Positions 24,783 through 37,196 of a DNA stretch of 64,000 nucleotides are shown in pieces; positions within the stretch are counted from its first letter, which is position 1, and every line of letters starts with the position of its first letter. Source of the DNA: Solen grandis (Eukaryota > Mollusca > Bivalvia > Adapedonta > Solenidae); NCBI GenBank assembly GCA_021229015.1, contig CM037790.1, positions 53,670,901 to 53,734,900 on the forward strand, written 5' to 3'. The position numbers and the translations under genes were made by a program. The notes under the pieces were generated by a model, which did not search any database, was not told the DNA's origin, and saw only the letters and a program-made list of their open reading frames with translations.

Positions 24783-26592
24783 TTACTGCACCCAGTTTAA
24801 TACATAGAATGTTCCAGAGTTGCAGTCTTTTATATTGTTACAGAGGCAGTACATAATAACATGTTGTTTAATTTGGTCAGTGGTAAGCTGAACACAGTGG
24901 ACAAATAGACTGATATTGTCGACCATTTTAATTTTAAAAGAATACTGAGGGCCTGATCTACAGTAAGGAGATACTCGCGATACATTTGACTGAATTGCCA
25001 AAAAACACGGGTACTATCTGAATTGTATATTGACAAAGGAATGAGATCATGGTCAGCTGTAATGTTCCTTTATGATCAGAGTTTGCCTTAAGGGTGATTT
25101 TTTCCTTTACAATAGATTTTTCCCTTGCCTTACGATTGGGAATACACTATTATCAAAAATAATCAACAATACAGTTAGTTAAAATATTTTGCCCAAAATT
25201 CGGTATTATATCTGGGAAGAACCCAAGGCATTTACCCGGATTATCTTAAATGTGACAGTCGATTTTAAAAATAAAGACTTTACAGCTCTTTCTTGAATGA
25301 TATTACACATTTGACCCAAAGAAAATAAGTTTTCTTTTGTTTTTTCATATTCCTAGGATATGAACCAGAACATGCATAAGTAGAGGGATCTACAACTCTG
25401 TGGAAGCGACTGCATAAATTTTGTACAATGTCTGTGGATACGCTCTAGTGATTTTACTTGTGTGTGGTAAAGGTCGTTCCCCCAATTCACAAACATACAA
25501 CGCTTTTGACAGTACAACAGATTCATATCAACGTTTTGAAGTAAGAAGATGTAAGCCAATTCCGTCAACGCACAATCGACAAGACTTAAAAAAGTCTTTC
25601 GTAAAAGGGGCACATGCACCTTTAATATTAGGTGAAAGGTCCATATATTCATTACAAGGAATGCCTAAGTGGGTTTTAAAATATCTGTTTCTTGAATACT
25701 ATTTTACCAAGGCTCTATCACGCAATACAGGACTATTTATTTTTTTACAAACATTTAAAAGCAATAATATTTGTGTTTTCACTATTACAAGTGGTGTATC
25801 GTTCTTTTTAGAAAATTTATTTTCATATTTCAAGTAAGCTATCGAGTCCACTTTTACACAAGGAAACGAGAACCATATCGTCCGCAGATGTTGGGCAGGC
25901 GTAGGTCACGTTGTTTATGAAGAGTCCTCTGGGCTCGGGCTGAGTTCGTTCATCAAGTCATTAATAAATAGTAAGTACAGCAGTGGATACATGCTTGGCC
26001 CTGTCGGGTACCTTGTTTTATGGGGAACCAGTCAGATATTATTCTTGGGTTCGAACACAAAATAACGGTGTTGTCGAGCAAGTTGACTAATACTTTAAAC
26101 ACTGTCGGGTCGATTCCACATTTGAATATTTTCAGTAGAAGCAGAGTGTGATTCACAGTGCCAAACGCAGTTTTGGACATCAAGAAAACCGCACAGTTTT
26201 TAATGGTTTCACGGGCGTAGTTTATACACTCCCTGAGTAGAAATGATGTCATATTACAGCTAATGTTTCTTTTGAAACCTCCTGCAGTGAATTAATCTTA
26301 AGCGGATTTGAAATATCTTTTTCTAATTATTTCGATTAAGACTTTTGTCGTTAACGTTTCAATTTAGTTGAAACAATGAGATGGCTCGGTAATTTCGCGG
26401 GTCTTTTTTATCCTTATTTCCACCCTTATATAGTGTCGTTATACAAACCCTTTTTTCATTTTTATCTGGTACAAAACTTTCTCTAAGATTATTGCCAGGT
26501 GTTGTTACTATGTCTGTATTTCTGGTGTATGTGTTTAGCAGCAATAAAAGGGGAAAACATCCGCTTTTCTTAATTCTTTTCGACAGCGTCAC
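24783..26592 (-). mobile_element. Non-LTR retrotransposon remnant with reverse transcriptase, minus strand
   Basis: Three collinear minus-strand pieces of one ORF2 are visible. At 26430-26374 the sequence YKGGNKDKKDPRNYRAISL is the block before RT motif A. At 26252-25953 the RT core reads FLMSKTAFGTVNHTLLLLKI, GIDP and GTRQGQ; compared with the usual FLD.SKAFDTVNH the catalytic Asp positions are changed. At 25652-25353 the segment VNWGNDLYHTQVKSLERIHR matches the WG motif after RT. A weakly matching tail continues to about 24783. Stops and frame changes separate the pieces, so the copy is inactive. The plus-strand ORF at 25421-25837 is its antisense. Confidence 0.75.
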
Positions 26593-26859
26593 CTACAATT
26601 TCCCTTGCAGGAATCAAATGTGTTTAACACGTTGATAAAATACAAACCTTCCAGTCTTTGTTTTTTCCTTCGAAGAAAAGTTAGCTTTAATCCTGTCTTT
26701 TCAAGAAACCCCGTAATTACGAAGCCTGGGTCTTATTAAAGATTCTAATCGATTCAACTCTCATAATGAGATCATTGTAGGTACTGTGTTGGCAGCAAAA
26801 AAAATACGATTGTTCCTGATGTTTTGGGGTTTATGTTGTGCACCCCTTAATATTTTTTG

Positions 26860-27116
26860 TTTTTTTGATTTTTGGATTTAACGTCCCACCCACAATATTT
26901 CAGTCATTTGGAGACGATGTGTACTTGAAACAGTAAAGAGCTGCACACTGCAGTATCACGCCGTAGAAATGTGACATGATACCACACACAGTCACATTAT
27001 CCTGGCATCAGGCCACTTGTCCTTGAAAATACCCTTATATGCTGAGCGCCAAGCACGGAAACTTACCAGTACAATTTTTACGACTTTGGTATATCGCGGC
27101 CGGGGATCGAAAATAA
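26860..27116 (-). mobile_element. SINE (family 1), minus strand, long copy
   Basis: The order matches the family: TTTAACGTCCCACC, CATTTGGAGACGATG, CACGCCGTAGAAATG, GACATGATACCACAC, CAGTCACATTATCCTGGCAT, then TGAGCGCCAAGCAC and GGCCGGGGATCGA near the tRNA-like head side. Confidence 0.75.
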
Positions 27117-27949
27117 TATATAATTTTTTATGTATTTATGTATTTTGACCTTTAGGTAAAAACAAAGATTTTTATCATGTGTGAAACCCTGAATGGTGTA
27201 TTGTCGACTTCTTAACTTTACACCATACACCTTTTTTGCATCCGTTTTGCATTTCTTATGTCAACAGAGTTATATTCGACTGCTTTTAAGGGTATAGTTT
27301 TCTAATCACAAATAGGACTGTAGTGCATTTAAAATATTTTCCGTCAAAGAAACAGGTCGCATGATTTTCTTCCCTTCAACTTATTTTACCGTCTAAATTA
27401 GCAATGAATTGATCACAACGTTAAAATCACACTTTGGGCAGTTACTTTTTTAAATTTCAATTCCGATCCATATTTACTTCCTGTTTATGGACATTTACCA
27501 TTTACTGACTTAGTTAATTGACACTAAACAAAAATGAGAATTAGGAATTATGTTTCTAATGTCAAGCGTCGTGCACCGTCAAAAGTTTATTTGGGCTGAA
27601 AACAATAAAAAACACCTTTAATATAAGTTAACATATTATTCCCTTGGTATCATATCGGAATTTAAATGCATATGATACATTGAAATTAACGATGGCCTGA
27701 ATTCAAACTTAATTTTTCATTGAACATATACTTCATAAATAATTTGTAAAAAGCAATTTTATTTAATGACGCACAACGAATCTTAATGCTAAAGAAAAAA
27801 ATGTTTGTGATGGCATTGAAACACATCCGAAATCTTCGAATATTTGAAATGCATGTTTTAAAGTAAGCCGGTAACATTAAATACTTTGTCTAACAAACAT
27901 TAAACACGCCAAACCGTCATTCTATCTTAGTAAATTTAGTTATAATCGC
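27117..27949. other. No gene seen
   Basis: AT-rich DNA. One short ORF (27686-27877, minus) without motifs. Confidence 0.55.
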
Positions 27950-29240
27950 AAACTTTATGTAGCATTTATTGATTTCAAATAAAGTGTTTGATATGGTATA
28001 CAGGAATGGAATTTAAATTAAACTTTTTAAGTTAGTGCGTCAACCAAATTAGTTAAAATGTTACAAAAATATATAAATCTGTTTAAATCATGCGTTCGTA
28101 TGAATAATGATTTATCTGAATGTTTTGAGAGGTCATAGTGGAGGGGAAACAAAGGGAACCTTTATCTCCCTTAATTTTTTTTTTTTTTCATAAATGACCT
28201 CTGTTCTAATTTGTATTCCAAAGAAAATTGCATCAGTTACAATAGATGATATTCGACTTTTTCTTCTTATGTTTGTTATTTATAACGTTCTTTTTGTGTA
28301 TTCTGAAGAAGGTTTGCAGAAACTCTGGTTTTGTGTTTTTAAAGGTTTCAAGTTAAAAAATTTTGTTTATTAGGATTTATAAGGGATCAAAATCTTATGG
28401 GAATTTTTTTTCAAAAAAATGTTATTATACAAACTATGTCTAATTTGTTTTACCCTTTATTTTACACTTTGGTTTGTTTTTTTTAGACATTGGGAGTTTT
28501 TATTTAAAATGTTTTTGATTCTATGATTAATCCAATATTGAATTATGGCTGTGAGTTTTGGGGTTATCATAAAGCGCCAGATATTGAAGGTTCATGTAAA
28601 AATTTTGAAGAAAGTCCTTGGTGTACTTGTAACACTTTTGCATATGGCGAATTTGCTAAATTTCCATTCAGTATTTTTAGGAAAATTCTCATTATTAAAT
28701 ATTGGCTAAAATTTAAAAAACAAAAAAAGTATATTGTATAAACTGTTATAACATGCGTGATTCCAATGGTATTCTCATTAATACATGGTCAGCCTCAGTT
28801 CAACAACTGCTGGAAGTTTAGGGTTTTCCTATTTATTACAGTTAGAGTCTGTATACAGGAAGTTTTATAGAAGATTAAGATGAGTTTATACAGAATGGGG
28901 CTTTAGATGTTCAAATGTTGCAAAATGTGAATCATAAAAAGTTATGTAAATCTGTTTTTACTTCTGAAAAACCCCGTAATTATATAAGGTAGCATTTTTC
29001 GTTTTGTTTTCAGCCAAAAATTAAATATTGAAGATGGTCGTATAAAAAATAGTCTAAGACATTTAAGATTATGCAAAAAAGGGTCAATGTAAATTGTTGA
29101 AATAAATATCACTTTCCGGTCATCGTCCTTTTATAGAGACAAATAAAAACTCATATCTGCCAAAATTTATTGTCTTTGGCCCAAATTTAAATAAATTTAA
29201 ATTTTTATTAACCCCCAAGACAAGATTTCAACAAGCTTGC
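27950..29240 (+). mobile_element. Non-LTR retrotransposon remnant with reverse transcriptase, plus strand
   Basis: Plus-strand frames, broken by shifts, give the RT order in sequence: AFIDFK then FDMVYRNGI (about 27961-28012, motif A), EPLSPL followed by INDL (about 28157-28200, motif B region), a degraded LLMFVIYNVLFVYSEEGLQ where YADD is expected (about 28265-28320), INPILNYGCEFWGYHKAPDI (28526-28585), SASVQQLLEV (about 28795), and FYRDK...YCLWPNLNKFKFLL (about 29133-29205), the zf-RVT-like tail. Loss of YADD and frameshifts show a dead copy. It belongs to a different subfamily from the 24.8-26.6 kb copy. Confidence 0.75.
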
Positions 29241-32099
29241 TTGAAAGTTTTCCCGAAAAATCCTAAGGGGTTTGATTTTATTTTTCTTTTACTATTTTTA
29301 TTTATTTATTTATTTTTTTTGAAATTTTTAAATAAGGAATTTAACTATAGTTCAAATTTATTTCATTGGCCTTTCATCTTTCCTGCAGTTAGCCCTCAAA
29401 ATCTTTTAAAATGCTTTTTTTGCTTAAATGTATTCTACTATGGTCTGTTTCATGTTTTTAAAATGTCTGTCACAACATTGTAGACACACTTTCCTCGTGT
29501 GTTTTAAAAAGGAAATTTATGTCACGAGGGCTTTTAGCGTTTTGTTTTCACCATTTCAGCTTATTTTATTTCTTATGTCGCAATGACTGTTCGTTTTTGT
29601 GACAAACTCTAGAACTTGAAAAAGATACCGTACTTTTGATTGTTGAATACCCAGTTTTTTCTGGGAAGGGCTTCGTGTCTGTTAGGGCTAACAAGCGCGT
29701 ATTCTCGCCCATGTTTCCCCATTAAATTAAAGAACAAAAATTTTAAAATTAATTCCCAAATGAAATTCAAAAAAAAAATTGGTGCATTTAGTATTTTTAA
29801 TTTTCCTTCTTTATCAATTTAGTCAATGTTTATGCCCTAGTCTTCCGGGGGGTAAAAAGTTGGCGGTGATTTTCTTTTTTTGGTGAAAAAAAAATATCCG
29901 AAAAATTGGACGTATAGGTTTTTTAGACATTTATTATTTGCAAAAAAAATTAAGTGTAATGGTTTAAAAGTTATTTACAATGGCAAATGAGGGGAATTAG
30001 GTGGGGGTTTTAAAAAACAAGATCGGAAAAGATTCCGCCGTTCGCCCCGTGCCACGTCGTTTAAAGGTACCCCGCTTAAAAAAAAGTGATTTCAAAAAAT
30101 TTCATTATCGCAGAACAATTATTATGGAAAAAAATTGACAAACGTCCTGCATGTTTCGTATGCGAGTGATTTTGGAAAAGTGTCGTCAATTTGTTTAATC
30201 TTACAAAAAAACTTAATTATACATCGGCCGTACGAATGTCGCGGGGCCCCCGTCTTGGGTTTTGTCGGTACAATAGTATAGATTGGGGGCACCCCTTTTC
30301 TTCGCAGAAATTCCTGTTTTTTGGGTCTCCTAAATTTAAATGTCGCAAAGACTGTCGATCCCTGTTTTTAAAAATTTTGCCCCAAAAATCATTTTAAATT
30401 GCCCAAGAAAATATCAAAATTATCAATGCTCAAAACGTTTGGGAGAAAGTTGACATCACGACCCGGTCAGAAAAAGTCATAGACCCTTCTGTTTTTTGCT
30501 GTGCCTTTTACGTTGTAAAATAGTAAAAAAGCCGATTTTAAAAGGAACCTCATATGGTATTTCGCCAGATTACCCTCGCGAGATTAATGAACCCAGTGTG
30601 AAACCCTGGCCAGAATCAAGCAAGCACGTGAGACGTACGGCTCCCAAAAGTTCAAATTAAGTTCCCTGCCGCCCTGGTAATAAATGGTGATACGGTTAGG
30701 ATTGTTCCTGGTTGGCACTGGGTTCTGAGGCTTCGAAAACTCCGTTTTAAAACCCCGAGTCAATAAACTTTTCCCACAAAAATTTGGAAGGTTGTTATGA
30801 TAAAACAGAAAATCAATCTTCGCAGTCTCCAAAAGGTCATCGCGGGGGGGTCGGACTTAGTGATCAGGAGTCAGACGACATTATATTCCGGGGTCCGGGC
30901 CCCTTCACGTGGGCCCCAGGCTATCTGCTGGATGTTCTACGATAAAAAGCCCCTGAATGACCTTTCGCTTCTCCCCCTGTCTGGTAACCCTTTTCCAGCA
31001 CAAAAAGGGCAAGCCGCCTCGGCAAAAACAAAAAAAGGGAAAAAGGGGAACCCCACTGCATGGACCACCCGGGGTGTGTCCCTGCCCCATAAAAACGCTG
31101 TTTTAAAGTTCTTTTTTATGAAAACTTTTTTCACCCTTTAACTAATACTAAAATTCGATCTAAAGAAAATTTTGAAATATAACTTATTACAGTCTTGGGT
31201 GATACATTTTTGTGAAACTGTGTTTACACAACCCTTGGGCCCCCTCAGCGACCGATTTTCCCCACTACGGAAAATGGGTGTCCTGCGCACGGTTGGAACT
31301 CTGTCTATGTTGGCCCTGATAGGAAAATTTATTAAGTTAGTAAACAAAGTTTTGGAACCTCAATGATAAAAATAGAGTAAAAACCCCGAATTTGTTAATT
31401 CAAAAAACTTTTTCAATTGTATGTATTTCAGAGCCCCAAATTGACAATTTGTATGATGAAATCCCCGATTATTTTTTATTTCAAACCACGATCGCAAAAA
31501 TTAAAAGAAAGTTGGTGGAATGGTTTCTTGTACCAATTGTTTGTAAATGAACTGAAATATAGATTCAGATAATGATATATTATTTGATAAAAACTGAAGT
31601 GTTTTATTACAAAAAATTTTTTTATAATCGGTTTTTGTATGTACCCCCTGAACAATCTCTTTTTTTAAATGAAATGATATTTCATGTTTGAAACTTATTG
31701 CTAAAAATGTGTAAATTAAAAGATTTGATGATTTGTGGTGATTCAAATGGATTCTTCAACATTCCCGATTTGTAGAATTGTACATTTTTGTCAAAAAAAC
31801 TTTGATATTTCTAAACTCACTTTAAAAAGTACAAACCAATAAGTCAAGGTTTAATGTTAACTTAAAAAAAAAAAAAACAAAAAAAAAAAAAATAGGTGTA
31901 ACAAAAAAAATAAATTGGGCGAAAATTTATTAAAAATTGAAAATTTCTAACAATTTGTTGTTACTAATGGCAGAATTGTCCAGTTCTGTGGAATAATATT
32001 TCCCGGAATATACCTGTTTTTGACTTTTGTCTCGCTCTTTATCATTTTTAAATATGTTACGTTTTGGGAGTTATTAAACGCCCCAATTTATTCGATGGC
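29241..32099. other. Low-complexity and degenerate sequence, no gene assigned
   Basis: This mixes AT-rich DNA and GC-richer islands (about 30200-30380, 30580-30780, 30840-31140, 31200-31320) that carry ORFs of 60-114 codons on both strands. None has a motif I recognise, and homopolymer breaks make frames unreliable. Probably decayed mobile DNA. Confidence 0.4.
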
Positions 32100-32600
32100 C
32101 ACTGTTATAGAAATGACTTCAAAGATCCCAATCCCAGAACCAAACACGACCCCAAAATTCAAAATCATTTCACCTATGAAAATAAACAAAAACAGAAAGA
32201 GGGTTCCCCCAAAATCAGAGGTTTTTTAAATTTTAATATTGATTTTAAATGTAAAAAAAAAAATTGGAATTTTAGATAAAAAAAAGCTCAACGAACAATT
32301 TTTAGTTGACACCGTTAATGAAATCTCAAAGTTATTTAAAATATCGCGCAAAAACGTTCACAAATATTCTTTTCCTCAACCCGTGCAAGTTTTAAAAAAA
32401 ACCAAATAATAAACCATGGTTGGGGCCCTCAGGAAAAAAAGCTTTAAATTAAAAAGATTTGCCGATGATTCCACTATTCCTTTTTTGCCCTTTCCATCTA
32501 AAACGAAACAATTAACCCTCGAAAATACTAGAAGACGAATGTTTTAAAAAATCAAAACCCTTCTCTATCTCACATGAATCACTCTGAAAAAGGTCTCTAC
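32100..32600 (+). mobile_element. Possible non-LTR element, endonuclease-RT linker
   Basis: Plus-strand pieces read DTVNEISKLFKISRKN (about 32309-32358) and NKPWLGPSGKKSFKLKR (about 32408-32458). The order resembles the linker of mollusc non-LTR elements, where NKPWF..C....K..Y follows an EI..LF segment. The flanks are too broken to extend either way. Confidence 0.4.
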
Positions 32601-33024
32601 TTTTTTTTTAAATTTCAAAGAATCTTTGGGGACAAATATTTAAAATTTTTCTTATTAATTTTTCTTAAAAAAAATAGTAAACTTCTTTAAAAAACGTTAT
32701 TTTAATCAACACTGAAAAAGATTACTGTTTTCACCCAAGCAGGTCTTCACACTTGAATGTGGAACTAAGTCCGTTTACCCGAACCTAGTACATAGCCCAT
32801 AGTATGTAGTACGCGCGGTCAAATAGGCCAAAACTTTCACGAGATCTCTTGAGAAAAAAACATCGCCCCAATGGGTTGGAAATTTTAGTAACATGATGCT
32901 TTAAATATCATCTTAATGGAAGCAACATCCACACCTTTTTAATAATTTTTATCAATTTTCCCTATTTGATCTTGTATTTGAAGGACTGATGTATAAATTG
33001 TATCTATAATTGTGTGTTTTATAG

Positions 33025-33047
33025 CATCTCTTCTCTCTCTCTCTCTT
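33025..33047 (+). repeat. CT microsatellite
   Basis: Short (CT)n run, imperfect at its left end. Confidence 0.85.
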
Positions 33048-33180
33048 CTTATTAAATCTTGAATACTTAAATTTATAATTCCATATGGGTTACTCTATTT
33101 TGAAGGGTTTAAAAAGTAAATGTTGCTATTTTTCAATTCAACATTATTAGATTTTTCACAAAACACACTTATTAATTTAA

Positions 33181-33420
33181 TTGGGACTTTCTGCCAAAAC
33201 AGAAAGTCCTATTGGGTTTGTTATGTTTATTATTTTTGGGGCTTTTGCCTAAAGCAGAAAGTCCTTTGGGTTTTTTATTTTTTTTATTATTAGGATTTTT
33301 GCCTTTCGCGAAAGTCCTATTGGGTTTGTACTTTTTTTTATTATTCTTTTCTTATTAGGATTTTTTGCCCTTTCGGAGAAAGTTATTGGGTTTGTACTTT
33401 TTTTTTATTTTCTTATTATT
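33181..33420 (+). repeat. Stem-loop repeat unit in four tandem copies, about 58-66 bp each
   Basis: The first copy is a perfect hairpin: GGACTTTCTG-CCAAAA-CAGAAAGTCC followed by TATTGGGTTTGT. Copies 2-4 (near 33240, 33295, 33358) keep GAAAGTCCTATTGGGTTTGT or close variants but lose one arm of the stem. The same sequence also occurs singly near 37210, 41870, 42325, 44490 and 45890, often at the border of a larger repeat module. Confidence 0.75.
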
Positions 33421-33429
33421 TTTTTTTTT

Positions 33430-33900
33430 CCTTTTTTTTGTGTTAATTTTGAGGTTTTGCATTGACTAGAGCAATAAAAATTTTTGGCTATTTTTAAAAC
33501 AGGAGCTTGGATGAATAAATTTCATATTAAATTTGCGTCATATAATTTTGATTCGAGTCAGGTAAAAAATTTTGTACCGGTCTACAGCCATTATTTCTAG
33601 ACCGTTTTTATAAATTTTCACAGAATGTGTAGTTAGGCTTATTTGTGCCTTTCGGTGTCGTTTTTCCAAAATTCGAAAACCCAAAGTTTTATGGCGAATC
33701 CAAGATTCGAATAATGAGTAAAATTTTAAAATGCGTAAAAAAATCGTTTCCCAGAAGAACAGAAGCTGATATTTGATGAAATTTTGTTCTAGATTTTTTA
33801 ATTTGAAAAGATGTACCCCTATGACGTCACAGACGTCAAAATTTAAATAAAATTTTTCTTTAAAAAATTAAGGGTTTTTTAAAGCCTTAGGCTTTTTTTT
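33430..33900. repeat. Single module of the 430-bp repeat family
   Basis: It contains GTACCGGTCTACAGCC, TATGGCGAATCCAAGATTCG (B-box complement at 33704) and TATGACGTCACAGACGTCA, in the same order as units in the arrays at 37.2 and 42.3 kb. Confidence 0.65.
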
Positions 33901-34429
33901 TTGTATGTTTTGCTTGAAATTTTTTAATTTTGGTTTTAGTTTTATGGAGGCATGTCACTTCCGTTTCGGGAAAATCCCAAAAGGTAAGGTATATAAAAAT
34001 TATCGGGTTTTTCTTGGCCTTTAAATATCTAAAAAACGGTAATTATTCTATCGGGGCACTATGCGTATAATTTATAGTGCTTAGAAAGGATTTTTCAGTG
34101 ATATTTAGTTTTTGATGATGGGGGTTGAATGGGTTGGTTTTGGGGGGAAAAATAAAATTTTGGGGAAAAAACCCCAGTGTGTTTAACAGTTTTTACCTCG
34201 AATATCTTTGATTTTTAAAAATTGTGATGAAATTATTTGTAGAAAATGTTTGCCGTTTTTTTCATGCTTAAATTTTTATGATTGGCCAAGATTCATGGAG
34301 TTAGGGGAAAAAAAAACGAATTTGTGATATAGCTTTGGTGATTTTTCATTCTTCTTAAAGGTTTTTTTAAAAGCTTATATTCAAAAGTTTTAAAAAATTC
34401 CCAAAAAAAAGCGTGTGAAATGTAGAGAA

Positions 34430-35345
34430 TTTTTGGACGTTATTTTGGTACCTTAAGTTTTAAAATTTGTTTAAAGTTAAGGAAAGTTACATCAAAATAA
34501 AAAATTTAAACATTTTGAATTTCAGCGTTTTTCCCGTCATGTCAGGATTCACGGTATATCTCAAAATCATATGGAAAAAGTAACACTTAGCGGTGAGAGT
34601 AGAGAATTTTAAGACAATTTTTTTGGTTTCCCTTAATTTTTAAAAAATTGATCAAAGTATAAGGAAGTTGCACAAAAATAAGAATTTAAACTGTGAATTC
34701 AGCGTTTTCCCGATGTAGGATTCCGGTTATATCTAAAAAATCATATGGAATAAGTCAAACATTAAGCGGTGGATTTTTAGAGATTTTTAAGAAATTTTTG
34801 GTCCTTTAAAGTTTTGAAATTGATCAAAGTATGGGAAGTTGCATCAAAAATAAGTTTTTAAACTGTGAATTTCAGCGTTTTGCGTCTGTCAGGATTACGC
34901 TATATCTCAAAACTCTATGGAATAAGTCAACATTAGCGAGTGGTGTAGAGAATTTTAAGCAATTATTTTGGTCCTTAAGTTTTGAAATTGATCAAAGAAA
35001 AAGGGTTTGCATCAAAAATAAGAATTTTAAAAACATGTAGAATTTCAGCGATTTTGCCGTCATGTCAGGATTCACGGCTTATATTCAAAACTCATATGGA
35101 AAAAGTCAAACATTAGGAGTGAGATGTAGAAAAGTTTAAGACAATTATTTTGGTATCAAAATTTTTAAAAATTGATAAAGGGTTAAAAGGGAAAGTTGCA
35201 TCAAAATAGAATTTAACATGTAGAATTTCAGCGTTTTTCCCGTCATGTCAGGTTTCACGGCTTATATCTCAAAATCTATGGAATAATACACATTAAGAAA
35301 GGAGTTGTAGAGAATTTTAAGACGATTTTTTGGCACTAGATTTTT
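34430..35345 (+). repeat. About 175-bp tandem repeat, five copies
   Basis: The phrase CAGCGTTTTTCCCGTCATG with small variants recurs near 34526, 34698, 34874, 35046 and 35229. Between occurrences come TATATCTCAAAACTCATATG, GTAGAGAATTTTAAGACAAT and GGAAAGTTGCATCAAAATAA in fixed order. Copies differ by many one-base indels. Confidence 0.85.
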
Positions 35346-35556
35346 GAATTGTAAAAAAATAAGGAAAGTTACTTAAAAAATACGATTCATCCCCAATTGA
35401 AAAAAAATTTTCATAAAAATACCCTACTTTCGCTTTCACCTTAATTGAAGCTTTTTCGGAAAATGAAATTTTACAGATTGTGTAGTCATTAATTGAAAGA
35501 AAAAAAACTTTTTACTTATATCATTTTGATATTTCTGTAAACAAGGGGTCCCTTTC

Positions 35557-35611
35557 CCCGGGTGGCGGTGGTTAGAGCGTCCCCCCGGGAGGGAGGTCGG
35601 GGGTTTCAAAA
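35557..35611 (+). mobile_element. tRNA-like SINE head
   Basis: The A-box-like GGTGGCGGTGGTTAGAGCG is followed by GAGGTCGGGGGTTTCAAAA, a B-box-like segment. It is truncated; no body recognised. Confidence 0.4.
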
Positions 35612-36300
35612 TACAAAAAATTCAATTTTCCCCAAAAATCCCCATTTTAAAACAATAAATTATGTTTTTTTTAAATTTTCAAAAGTTTTGATTTTTTCAA
35701 GGTCGTTGAATCGATGCTTCCCGCCTCATTCCCATGTTGATTTTGTTTGACTGGGTACCCAAAATCGTGGTTCCCAATGTCAAGAAATCATCACAAAAAG
35801 CGAAAACCCAATTTTCAATAGGGTGCAGCCAGTTAAAAAAAAGAAACAGGGAAGAGGGGGGGAATGCATCGATAAGCGCTTCTGAAAAAAGCATATTTGT
35901 GAGAATTAAAAAATACTAATTTTATTGTTTAATTGGGTATTTTTTGGAAATATTGTATTTCTGTTAAGTTGCCGTTAAAAAAAGCTTTGGTGTGTAGCAT
36001 TGTTTCGGTACATCGTTCCGAGTACAGTTCCATGGTTTGTGACTTGTATTGTCTTTGTAGTTTTCTAGATAGAAAATCGACTCGGCAACAAAAGGGGCCT
36101 TTTGTTTCTGCTTTTGCAAGCCGGCATATTTGAAATCGGTAAAATTTGTGTAGATCAAAGTCAGAATAGGCCATGTATTTTTCCCTATGTTTTTTAAAGG
36201 AGAGTTACTTTTCCCTTTTCTTATTTTATGATATCTTTTTATTTCTTGAATTGTGAAATTTTGTTATAAAATGGTTTTAAATTTGTTACTTTGTATCATT
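35612..36300. other. No gene assigned
   Basis: Several overlapping ORFs of 60-80 codons on both strands (35697-36174) look like shadows of one another. No motif recognised. Confidence 0.4.
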
Positions 36301-36420
36301 GGGGGTCCCCGCCGTGCCTGGCGTGTACTGCACTGTGGCACCCCAAAACTATAACGTTTAAAGTAGCTTGTCTCCAAAGACTAAAATATGTCGGTGGCGT
36401 TAAACCCCAAAAAAAAAAAA
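36301..36420 (+). mobile_element. SINE (family 1), 3' part, with A-rich tail
   Basis: It shows GTGTACTGCACTGTGGCACC, CTTGTCTCCAAAGACTAAAA, TATGTCGGTGGCGTTAAACC and a terminal A run, the complement order of the minus-strand copies. Damaged by small indels. Confidence 0.6.
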
Positions 36421-37196
36421 CTAAACAAATTTGACAATGTTTAATTTTTTGTAAAATCATTTTATTTACGTTACATTACTATCATTTGCAGAAATGCGTT
36501 ACCAAAATTTTTTGGCTTTTTTGACTAGTCATTTAGCCCGTTGTTGAAAATTGAAATTTTCCCGACTTTTTTGGCATCAATCGATAATTTTTGTACAAGT
36601 ATTTCCCAAATTTATGATAAATGAAACCTATTGAAAATATATGTTATAGTACAATGAAATTTTAAATTGCCAGCTTGGATCCATGGGTGTAAAGTGTAGA
36701 GTTTGAAACAAAAAAATCAAATGTATCGTTAAGAGCTGCAAGCGAATTTGTCGTTATCAAAAAGGGAAAAAATGGATTTAAATTTGTGAAATACGTCGTT
36801 CGATGTATGTACAAGCGTTATTGGAATTTATCACGGGTACACGCGTCGACGATTCTTTTGCATGGTAGCATTTATTTTTTTTTTCCCGCAAATTACTAAA
36901 AAATAAAAATGAATTTTGATTGAGAATTAAATAGGTTTAAGTTTAATTGTTTATATTTTGAAACCTATAAAACTAGACTCAAAATGCTAAAATGGAAATG
37001 TCGGGTTTTAGGCCTTTTATTTTGGTAACTAAAATACAAAATTGGTAAAGTTATAGGAAAGCGTATTTTAAAGCTCATGCATGGATGTCCATAAAAAAAA
37101 AAAAAGGTAGGGAATTTAATATAATTTTTTTTAAGGGTATAATTTTTATTTTTCAATGTTTGCAGAAAGTTATCATTCGTATAAAAAAATGAAATC
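36421..37196. other. No gene seen
   Basis: AT-rich DNA with no recognisable feature. Confidence 0.5.

Noticed and set aside
25421..25837. 138-codon plus-strand ORF, the second longest in the window
   Set aside because: It lies antisense to the reverse transcriptase remnant, whose minus-strand frames match known motifs.
30584..31366. Cluster of GC-richer ORFs on both strands
   Set aside because: Frames overlap one another on opposite strands, have no recognisable domain and lie in sequence that appears indel-ridden.
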